Source of the DNA: Reticulitermes speratus
Lineage: Eukaryota > Arthropoda > Insecta > Blattodea > Rhinotermitidae
Reading direction: 5' to 3'
NCBI GenBank assembly: GCA_021186555.1
Contig: JAJKFL010000012.1
Coordinates: forward strand, 2,455,244 to 2,519,243
DNA: 64,000 nt
The position numbers and the translations under genes are program-made. This document shows positions 12,401 through 24,400 of the stretch, piece by piece. Numbering within the stretch: position 1 is the first letter of the stretch; each line of letters begins with the position of its first letter. The notes below the pieces were generated by a model. It was given only the letters and a program-made list of their open reading frames with translations, was not told where the DNA came from and did not search any database.

Positions 12401-15400
12401 TACACTCAAGACAGACTGTTGCAAACAGAACGCAGAGAACTGTGTCATTGACTGGACTACACTCAAGAAGACTGTTGCAAACAGAACGCAGAGAACTGTG
12501 TCATTGACTGGACTACACTCAAGACAGACTGTTGCAAACAGAACGCAGAGAACTGTGTCATTGACTGGACTACACTCAAGACAGACTGTTGCAAACAGAA
12601 CGCAGAGAACTGTGTCATTGACTGGACTCACTCAAGACAGACTGTTGCAACGAGAGAAACTGGTCATTGAGCTACACAACAGATGTTGAAAAGAACGCAA
12701 GACTGTGTCTTGATGATCACGAGGTTGCAAACAGAACGAGGAGTGATGATGGATACATCAAGACAGAGTTGCAAACGAGCAGAGAACTGTGTTTGATGAC
12801 ACACAGGATGTTGAAACAGCGGAACTGTGTCATTGAGACTATCAAGAGATGTTGAAGACAGAGATGGTCATGAGGTACACAAGGAGTTGCAAACGAGCAG
12901 AGAACTGTGTTTGATACATAAGATGTTGCAAACGAACGCAGGACTTTATGACGACTAACTAAGAGACTGTGCAACAAGCAGGAACTGTGTATTGAGGATA
13001 ACAAGAACTGTGCAAAAGAACGCGAACTTGCATTGTGATACAGAGACTGTTGCAACAGAAGCAGAGAACGTGTCTTGATGACTAATCAAGGAGTGCAAAA
13101 CGAGAGACTGTTATGATGATACACTAAGAGACTGTTGACGAGCAGAGAACTGTCATTGATGATACTCAGAAGACTGTAACAAGCAGAACTGTCATGAGAT
13201 ACCTAAGAGACTGTTGCAAAAGAAGCGAGAAGTGTATTGAGTCATCAGACAGATGAAAAGAGCAGTTGTCATTGATGGACTACCTAGAAGACTGTTGCAA
13301 AAACGCAGAGAACTTGTATTGACTGACTACACTCAGACGACTGTTGCAACGAACGCAGGAACTGTGTCATTGACGGACTACACTCAAGAAGACTGTTGCA
13401 AACAGAACGCAGAGAACTGTGTCATTGACTGGATACATCAGACAGACTGTTGCAAACAGAACGCAGAAACTGTGTCATGACTGACTACACTCAAGACAGA
13501 CTGTTGCAAACAGAACGCAGAGAACTGTGTCATTGATGGATACACTCAAGACAGACTGTTGCAAACAGAACGCAGGAACTGTGTCATTGACTGGACTACA
13601 CTCAAGACAACTGTTGCAAACAGAACGCAGAGACTGTGTCATTGACTGGACTACACTCAAGACAGACTGTTCAAACAGAACGCAGAGACTGTGTCATGAC
13701 GGATACACTAAGAGACTGTTGCAAACAGAACGAGAGAACTGTGTCATTGACTGGACTACATCAAGACAGACTGTGCAAACAGAACGCAGAGAACTGTGTC
13801 ATTGACTGACTACACTAAGAAGACTGTTGCAAACAGAACGCAGAGAACTGTGTCATTGATGACTACACTCAAGACAGACTGTTGCAAACAGAACGCAGAG
13901 AATGTGTCATGAGGACAAGAACGCAGAGACTGTGTCATTGAGACTACATAAGAGACTGTTGCAACAGAACGCAGAGAACTGTGTCATTGATGACACACTC
14001 AAGAAGACTGTTGCAAACAGAACGCAGAGAACTGTGTCATTGACTGCACACCAAGAGACTGTTGCAAACGAACGAGAGAACTGTGTCATGACTGATACAT
14101 CAAACAGACTGTTGCAAACAGAACGCAGAGAACTGTGTCATGGGACTACACTCAAGACAGACTGTTGCAAACAGAACGCAGAGAACTGTGTCATTGACTG
14201 GACTACACTCAAGACAGACTGTTGCAAACAGAACGCAGAGAACTGTGTCATTGACTGACTACACTCAAGACAGACTGTTGCAAACAAACGCAGAGAACTG
14301 TGTCATTGACTGGACTACACTCAAGACAGACTGTTGCAAACAGAACGCGAGAACTGTGTCATTGACTGGACTACACTCAAGACAGACTGTTGCAAACAGA
14401 ACGCAGAGAACTGTGTCATTGACTGGACTACACTCAAGACAGACTGTTGCAAACAGAACGCAGAGAACTGTGTCATTGACTGGACTACACTCAAGACAGA
14501 CTGTTGCAAACAGAACGCAGAGAACTGTGTCATTGACTGGACTACACTCAAGACAGACTGTTGCAAACAGAACGCAGAGAATCTTGTGTAAAAAAATTGC
14601 TGACTGGACTACACTCAAGACAGACTGTTGCAAACAGAACGCAGAGAACTGTGTCATTGACTGGACTACACTCAAGACGACTGTTGCAAACAGAACGCAG
14701 AGAACTGTGTCATTGACTGGACTACACTCAAGACAGACTGTTGCAAACAGAACGCAGAGAACTGTGTCATTGACTGGACTCAGACTCCAGACTGCAAAAC
14801 CAAGACTGTGCAACTAAGACAGACTGTTCATAAACGAAGAGACGTGTTGCAACAAACTCAGACAACTGTTAACAGAAACCAGAGACTGTTCAGACTGGCA
14901 ACACTCAGAACTGTTAACAGACAACTGAAGAAACTGTGACATTGCATGGACTTACACTCAAGACAGACTGTTGCAAACGAACGCAAGAACTGTGCTATGA
15001 CTGACTACACTCAAACAGACTGTTGAAAAAAGCAGAGAACTTGTCATTGACTGGACTACACAAGACGATTGCAAACAGAACGCAGAGAACGTGTCATTGA
15101 CTGGAACTCAAGACACTTCAAACAGAACAGAGAACTGGCATGACTGGACTAACACGTCATGACGATCAAACAACGCAGACTGTCATAACGGAAACCAGAA
15201 GACTGTTGAATGCAGACCAAGACGAGACTGTCATAACTAGAAGACGTCAAAGAACGAACTTGTCATTGACTGGACTACACTCAAGACAGACTGTGCAAAC
15301 AGAAGCAGAAATGTGTATTGACTGGACTAACTCAAGACAGAGTGCAAACAGAACGGAGAAACTGAGCAGACTGTAAACACAGACAGACTGTTCAAACAGA

Positions 15401-18400
15401 ACGCAAAACGGATTTGAGAACCAAAACAGATTTGCAAACAAACCAAACGTGTCATGACTGAAACGACTGCACAACAAGACTTTGAAACAGAACGCAGAGA
15501 ACTGTTGACTGGACACTCAAGACAGACTGTTGCAAAAACGCAGAAACTGTGTCATTGATGGACTACACTCAAGACAAACTGTTGAAACAGCAGAGACACT
15601 CATTGACTGGACTACAAGACAGATTGCAACAGAAGCAGAGAACTGTCATTGTATGGACACACCAAGACAGACTTGCAAACGAACGCAGAGAACTGTTGAC
15701 TGACACTAAACGTGCAAACAGACGAAACAGAGCAAGAACTGTTCATTGAGCTGTCACAAACAGACTGTTCAAACAGAACGCAAGAAGCTGTTGAAACAAA
15801 CGAGAGAACTTGTAATGACGGAACACGCAGACTGTTCAAGAAACCAAACGCGACTGTGACTAAACTCAAGACAGACTGTTCAACATAGCGGACTCATGAA
15901 TACACCAAGACAGACGTTAACAAACGAGAACTGTGTCATTTGGACTACACTCAAGACAGACTGTTGCAAACAAACGAGAGAATGTGTCATTGACTGGACT
16001 ACACTCAAGACAGACTGTTGCAAACAGAACGCAGAGAACTGTGTCATTGACTGGACTACACTCAAGACAGACTGTTGCAAACAGAACGCAGAGAACTGTG
16101 TCATTGACTGGACTAACTCAAGACAGACTGTTGCAAACAGAACGCAGAACTGGTCATATGTCATAAGACAACGTTCAAACAGAACTCGTAGAAACAGAAC
16201 GCAGAGAACTTGTCATTGACTGATACACAAACAGACTCAGAGAGAGACTGTCAGACTGTCAAACAGAACGCAGAGAACTGTGTCATTGACTGGACTACAC
16301 TCAAGACAGACTGTTGCAAACACAGAACGCAGAGAACTGTGTCTTGACTGGACTACACTCAGACAGACTGTTGCAAACAGAACGCAGAGAACTGTGTCAT
16401 TGACTGGACTACACTCAAGACAGACTGTTGCAAACAGAACGCAGAGAATGTGTCATTGACTGGACTACACTCAAGACAGACTGTTGCAAACAGAACGCAA
16501 GAACTGTGTCATGACTGGACTACACTCAAGACAGACTGTTGCAAACAGAACGCAGAGACTGTGTCATTGACTGGACTACACTCAAGCAGACTGTTGCAAA
16601 CAGAACGCAGAGAACTGTGTCATTGACGGACTACACTCAAGACAGACTGTTGCAAACAGAACGCAAGAACTGTGTCATTGACTGGACTACACTCAAGACA
16701 GACTGTTGCAAACAGAACGCAGAGAACTGTGTCATTGACTGGACTACACTCAAGACAGACTGTTGCAAACAGAACGCAGAGAACTGTGTCATTGACTGGA
16801 CTACACTCAAGACAGACTGTTGCAAACAGAACGCAGAGAACTGTGTCATTGACTGGACTACACTCAAGACAGACTGTTGCAAACAGAACGCAGAGAACTG
16901 TGTCATTGACTGGACTACACTCAAGACAGACTGTTGCAAACAGAACGCAGAGAACTGTGTCATTGACTGGACTACACTCAAGACAGACTGTTGCAAACAG
17001 AACGCAGAGAACTGTGTCATTGACTGGACTACACTCAAGACAGACTGTTGCAAACAGAACGCAGAGAACTGTGTCATTGACTGGACTACACTCAAGACAG
17101 ACTGTTGCAAACAGAACGCAGAGAACTGTGTCATTGACTGGACTACACTCAAGACAGACTGTTGCAAACAGAACGCAGAGAACTGTGTCATTGACTGGAC
17201 TACACTCAAGACAGACTGTTGCAAACAGCCCAGCACGAATACAAATTAAGCTCTGTACAAATGTGTTACGTGTTAAGATTTGGTACTGTTCTGGCAAAAC
17301 TTGATTAAAATTAACTTAATTTATAACAACACTCAGGTGTGCACCCAGAATTGTTCGCTGGGGGGGGGGGGGGGCTGACCCTGAGGCCGTATATAATTTA
17401 CGTTTGATTTTAAGAATTATGTTATAAAAATCATGTCGTACGTATAACTGTGACATAACACTGTCTGCAACTACATTTATATACATACAAATATAACTTC
17501 ATTTTCCGTGACTCAGTCGGTGTCCTAAATTCTCGTTTTTTAATTGTATTAATTTATTTTTCAAAATTCTAATGCACTAGTCATCAGCTGGTTTCAGTGG
17601 CTGATTTCGGCTGAACGGTAAATCACGTAAAACTTTTGATATCGCAATATCTGTACATAAATCTGTGTTTTTTAAATTTCGGTTTCGGGGTTTGTGGGTG
17701 TGGGGCTGCGGCCCGACAGCCCCCCTCTTGGGTGCGCCCCTGAATGGTGTTCTCCGTGACGCAGTACAAGGCATTCTTTACTTCCAAAATGCAGTATGCT
17801 TTCATGGTACATTCGCGAATTTAATTTAATTTACTGACTGGGCCTCGAACCCTTATACACCATGTGAAAACCACGTACCGTTGTCACTGAAGTCGTCCAC
17901 CAGGATCACCTCCTGGACCAGATCGGACGGCGTCCTGTTCAGCACGCTGCAACGAAGAGCGCCGTCTTAAGATTGCGGTCTTCCGGGATGTGACTGCCTG
18001 ACTGGCATACAGTTGGCAGAGGAAATGCTGCCTTGCCTCCATCTTTAGGTTAGAAGATGAATATGGAGACAACAGGCAAGTTTTTACTTCCAACAACTGC
18101 ACAAAGCAATTTTTACGCTACTACATTTTTCGGCTACGTATTGTAGCCTTCATCAGGGAGCCAAAATTACAAAGACCTAAGCAGCGCATTGTATGTCGGC
18201 AAATGGTAATATACACAAATTAGCTTTTTGCAACATTAAGTATATCGAAACAGACAGATAGAGGCGGGGCGTTCTTCAGGGTTGGAGATAGAAGCAATAT
18301 ATTCTTCAAGGTTGAAGATGGCAACAGGTACTTCGGGGTAGAGACGACGGGCTGTGAGTTGATAATGGGGACAGCAGGTTCTTCAGGGTTGATTATGGAT

Positions 18401-21400
18401 GTAGTGGGTTCTTCAGGGTTGATGATGGAGGCAGTGGGCTCTTCAGGGTTGATGATGGAGGCAGTGGGCTCTTCAGGGTTGATGATGGAGGCAGTGGGCC
18501 CTTCAGGGTTGATGGTGGAGGCAGTGGGCTCTTCGGGGTTGATGATGGAGGCAGTGGGCTCTTCAGGGTTGATGATGGAGGCAGTGGGTTCTCCAGGGTA
18601 GATGATGGAGGCAGTGGGTTCTTCAGGGTAGATGATGGAGGCAGTGGGTTCTTGAGGGTTGGTGATGGAGGCAGTGGGTTTTCCAGGGTAGATGATGAAG
18701 ACAATGGGTTCTTCAGGGTTGATGATGCAGGCAGTGGGTTCTCCAGGGTAGATGATGGAGGCAGTGGGTTCTTCAGGGTTGGTGATGGAGGCAGTGGGTT
18801 CTCCAGGGTAGATGATGAAGACAATGGGTTCTTCAGGGTAGATGATGGAGGCAGTGGGTTCTTCAGGGTTGGTGATGGAGGCAGTGGGTTCTCGTGGGTA
18901 GATGATGAAGACAATGGGTTCTTCAAGGTAGATGATGGAGGCAGTGGGTTCTTCAGGGTTGGTGATGGAGGCAGTGGGTTCTCCAGAGTAGATGATGAAG
19001 ACAATGGGTTCTTCAGGGTAGATGATGGAGGCAGTGGGTTCTTCAGGGTTGATGATGGAGGCAGTGGGTTCTTCAGGGTAGATGATGGAGGCAGTGTATT
19101 CTTCAGGGTTGATGATGGAGGCGGTGGGTTCTTGAAGGTTGATAATGGAGGCTGTGGGCTCTTAAGGGTAGATGGTGGAGACAATGGGCTCTGCAGGGTA
19201 GATGATGGAGGCAGTGGGTTATCCAGGGTAGATGATAGAGGCATTGGGTTCTCCAGGGCAGATGATAGAGGCAGTGGGTTCTCCAGGGTAGATGATGGAG
19301 GCATTGGATTCTTCTGGGTTGATGATGGAGGCAGTGGGTTTTCCAGGGTTGATGGAGGCAGTGGATTCTACATGGTTGATGATGGAGGCAATGGATTCTT
19401 CAGGGTTGATGATGGAGGCAGTGGGTTCTTCATGGAACAATATTAGTTGTCGGTGTAACAGATAAAATAAACTAAAGTACTGCTGGCCGACTTTGTTTTG
19501 TGGCACTTAGTGATCTGTACACTGACTGACACTTAGTGTTCTGTACACTGACTGACACTTAGTGATCTGTACACTGACTGACACTTAGTGATCTGTACAC
19601 TGACTGACACTTAGTGATCTGTACACTGACTGACACTTAGTGATCTGTACACTGACTGACACTTAGTGATCTGTACACTGACTGACACTTAGTGTTCTGT
19701 ACACTGACTGACACTTAGTGATCTGTACACTGACTGACACTTAGTGATTTGTACACTGACTGACACTTAGTGATCTGTACACTGACTGACACTTAGTGAT
19801 CTGTACACTGACTGACACTTAGTGATCTGTACACTGACTGACACTTAGTGATCTGTACACTGACTGACACTTAGTGTTCTGTACACTGACTGACACTTAG
19901 TGATCTGTACACTGACTGACACTTAGTGATCTGTACACTGACTGACACTTAGTGATCTGTACACTGACTGACACTTAGTGATCTGTACACTGACTGACAC
20001 TTAGTGATCTGTACACTGACTGACACTTAGTGATCTGTACACTGACTGACACTTAGTGATCTGTACACTGACTGACACTTAGTGATCTGTACACTGACTG
20101 ACACTTAGTGATCTGTACACTGACTGACACTTAGTGTTCTGTACACTGACTGACACTCGCCTGACGACGGTTCGCAGCAGGGCGGATCGTGCCTCATTGT
20201 GGAAGGCGACGATCACTGACGTGGTCTGTAGTGGCACCGCGCTCCATTCCAGGTCTCGACATCTGTAACATCGGGGATGATTATGACTGGGCAAGTGTTC
20301 TGAGCATGCAGGTGCACGGCAGCAGCCAGTACTTACAGCTGTGCATAGGCATGTTAATGTTACCTGCTGTGTCTGGTGTCAGGCAGCAGCCAGTGCTTAC
20401 AGCTGTGCATAGGCATGTTAATGTTACCTGCTGTGTCTGGTGTCAGGCAGCAGCCAGTGCTTACAGCTGTGCATAGGCATGTTAATGTTACCTGCTGTGT
20501 CTGGTGTCAGGCAGCAGCCAGTGCTTACAGCTGTGCATAGGCATGTTAATGTTACCTGCTGTGTCTGGTGTCAGGCAGCAGCCAGTACTTACAGCTGTGC
20601 ATAGGCATGTTAATGTTACCTGCTGTGTCTGGTGTCAGGCAGCAGCCAGTGCTTACAGCTGTGCATAGGCATGTTAATGTTACCTGCTGTGTCTGGTGTC
20701 AGGCAGCAGCCAGTGCTTACAGCTGTGCATAGGCATGTTAATGTTACCTGCTGTGTCTGGTGTCAGGCAGCAGCCAGTGCTTACAGCTGTGCATAGGCAT
20801 GTTAATGTTACCTGCTGTGTCTGGTGTCAGGCAGCAGCCAGTGCTTACAGCTGTGCATAGGCATGTTAATGTTACCTGCTGTGTCTGGTGTCAGGCAGCA
20901 GCCAGTGCTTACAGCTGTGCATAGGCACGTTAATGTTACCTGCTGTGTCTGGTGTCAGGCAGCAGCCAGTGCTTACAGCTGTGCATAGGCACGTTAATGT
21001 TACCTGCTGTGTCTGGTGTCAGGCAGCAGCCAGTGCTTACAGCTGTGCATAGGCATGTTAATGTTACCTGCTGTGTCTGCTGTCAGGCAGCAGCCAGTGC
21101 TTACAGCTGTGCATAGGCATGTTAATGTTACCTGCTGTGTCTGGTGTCAGGCAGCAGCCAGTGCTTACAGCTGTGCATAGGCATGTTAATGTTACCTGCT
21201 GTGTCTGGTGTCAGGCAGCAGCCAGTGCTTACAGCTGTGCATAGGCACGTTAATGTTACCTGCTGTGTCTGGTGTCAGGCAGTCGTCTGTAGCTCGGAAT
21301 CGTGTTGCTGCTGCTGACATTGAAGGCGTGTCGCGTGAAGGCGTCATCGCCCTCCGCGTCCGCGCCGACGTACTGCACATATTGCACGTCGTTCATAAGT

Positions 21401-24400
21401 ACGATTGGCTGCCACTGCGGCACGAACCCCACCTGAGAGCACAAATCAGACGTGAGTCAGGAGATGTGCTGTGACACCGTACATATGGCGAATAATGTCT
21501 TGTGACAACGTGTAACTATGATGCAGCGTAGTGGTCTACCGGTATTGGCATCTCACTTGGTTACTGTAGCACATTACACGCCTGTTTGCATGATCACGAT
21601 ATAGCATGGCTTTTTAGTGACGTCACGGCCGTGTTAAGGCTACTGGGTATCGATATAAGGCATCGACATATATCGCCCATCCCTGCTTAGCAGAACATTT
21701 CATTCGGGTCTCTCCGAATTTGTTCGCTGTATTATTTAAGTAATGACGCTTCGTTGACATGTTACATAGTGATGGCAGCGAGTTGTAAGGCATTAGTTCG
21801 ACTGACAGTTGGTGTTGCTAGTCATAATTAGCCACGTGCCTATCCTGTGGGGGTGGCCATAATATTCTCACGCCGTCCCTCAGCCCCGCTTGTCCTTCTG
21901 TAATGCCAGAGGACATGGAGACGTGGGAAGACCCAGAAGTAGAAGTGAAGATCAGATTCAGAATAGACGCATGCGAGTTGCAAAAACAAATTGTGTTTGT
22001 TTGTTTGTTTGTTTGTTTGTCTTCGTGACTTCAATTCTTTCGTTTTTCGTTTTGGTGTTCGTATTTTATATATTCCTTTCCCTTTGTTTCTTTATTGCTT
22101 TATGCTCTTTTCTTACTTCAGTGTCCTTTTCACATCTTGTTCTTGTGTTTCTCCTTCCTTCCCCCTCACACTTCCGAAACTACGAAGCATTTTATAAAGT
22201 TCTGTTTCATTCATATTCTCTACACTTGGGCTTATACATATCGCATATCGCAGATGCCGAAGGGGTTGTCTAACGGTCACGGCGAACTCTCCGTCTCTGA
22301 CGTTCCGGTCAGCTAGCTGCTGCCAGCGAGCAGCCGCTCCGAGGGACTAGTGTCCTGTTTGCTGACGGTTTTCTCTATCATTTGTCGTTTATTTAACGAT
22401 GCTGTCAGTAGCTGGGACTTCCAGTGCGGATTCATAGGAGATTAGTGAGTGAACAAGTTAGGAAATTTTGTATTATATATACCGTGAATTTTAATAATTA
22501 ATTAATTATGTTATTCCAACAAATGCACTACACTATTTTAGTGTTTTCTTGTCCCTACATATGTTTCGGCACTTATAGTGCCATCCTCAGGGGTGTTGTC
22601 GAGAGTTCACAGTGAACAAGAAGATAAGTGATATTCAGTGACAGTGAATTTATGTTGTAAAAGTGAATTGGATGCATTTGAAAACTGTGAACTCTCGACG
22701 ACACCCCTGAGGATGGCACTATAAGTGCCGAAACATATGTAGGGACAAGAAAACACTAAAATAGTGTAGTGCATTTGTTGGAATAAAATAATTAAGTTAG
22801 GAAATGTCCGCATGGCGTAACACTTGTGGCGCCTTGTCCCTATACATGTGTTTTCGTGTCTGAGGAAAATTTGGAATCGATCATGCTGGATCGATATGTT
22901 TAGATCGTCAGCAGTGTCTTCGGCCTCAGCTCGTACCTCACAGAGGACGGAGTCTGTCTGAGTTATGTGTCTGTCGTCAACTGTTGCGTCGGCCTCAGCT
23001 CGTACCTCACAGAGGACGGAGTCTGTCTGAGTTATGTGTCTGTCGTCAACTGTTGCGTCGGCCTCAGCTCGTACCTCACAGAGGACGGAGTCTGTTGAGT
23101 TATGTGTCTGTCGTCAACTGTTGCGTCGGCCTCAGCTCGTACCTCACAGAGGACGGAGTCTGTCTGAGTTATGTGTCTGTCGTCAACTGTTGCGTCGGCC
23201 TCAGCTCGTACCTCACAGAGGACGGAGTCTGTCTGAGTTATGTGTCTGTCGTCAACTGTGCGTCGGCCTCAGCTCGTACCTCAAGAGGACGGAGTCTGTC
23301 TGAGTTATGTGTCTGTCGTCAACTGTTGCGTCGGCCTCAGCTCGTACCTCACAGAGGACGGAGTCTGTCTGAGTTATGTGTCTGTCGTCAACTGTTGCGT
23401 CGGCCTCAGCTCGTACCTCACAGAGGACGGAGTCTGTCTGAGTTATGTGTCTGTCGTCAACTGTTGCGTCGGCCTCAGCTCGTACCTCACAGAGGACGGA
23501 GTCTGTCTGAGTTATGTGTCTGTCGTCAACTGTTGCGTCGGCCTCAGCTCGTACCTCACAGAGGACGGAGTCTGTCTGAGTTATGTCTGTCGTCAACTGT
23601 TGCGTCGGCCTCAGCTCGTACCTCACGAGGACGGAGTCTGTCTCTATTACAAAAACCGATCACATAAATGTACGTAGGTCTTCCTGTGAAGCGTTTTGTT
23701 TTGTCCGGTTTTAACGAAAATCGGAGACGAAAATGTGGCGACAAATTTTACTAAAAATAACCAGTGCAACACTGCAATAGTCAGTCCAGTAGGAGCAGAG
23801 TTGTTACATGCGGACATGACGACGCCAGGTGTCGCTTTTCGCAACTTGCGACCGCGTCTGACACCGAACTAAAACGGTTGTGGAGCAAGACGCACTGTCT
23901 CGACGTCTGCTGGAAGGACTGAGGTCAGCCACGATGGCGAGTTTCGGGACCAACAATAGAACATGGCTGTGAAGTTTAGCTTTTTCATCGACGTCTGCCC
24001 ACCGCTGCATGCTACATGGTGCACTGCTGTCCGCAGTCACTGTCTCCCCAGTATTTACACAGTTATGTAAATACTGCCTGCAGTGCAACCGGTCCGAGGC
24101 GCTGCAATGACAGTCACAGTGGGTCTGTCCAAACTGTAGCTCACGTCTGTACTTTTAAGGTCACACTGGCCGAGCGGCGTTAAGGCCATCGTGAATGGAT
24201 TGTGTAGGTCGAGGCCTGAGGACGGGCCTTTGAATGAGTCGCACCGCCGGTCTAAAACGTTATCAAATGGAACAGGTTTAAGGGTCTGGCCTGTAAAGGC
24301 TGAAGCAGGTGAGGTGAGTTGTCTCACCACGCTACGAAGAAGTGTGTGCTCGTGGAGGCATAGCGCCGCGCGTTTTAACCCTAATACTAGATGGGGTGAG

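Noticed and set aside
11713..17304. Cys-rich repeat frames of 200-236 residues
   Set aside because: Translations of the intron 4 minisatellite; no independent evidence for a gene.
18393..19446. Collagen- or proline-rich-like protein of 264-303 residues
   Set aside because: 30-bp unit multiple of three; low complexity on both strands.
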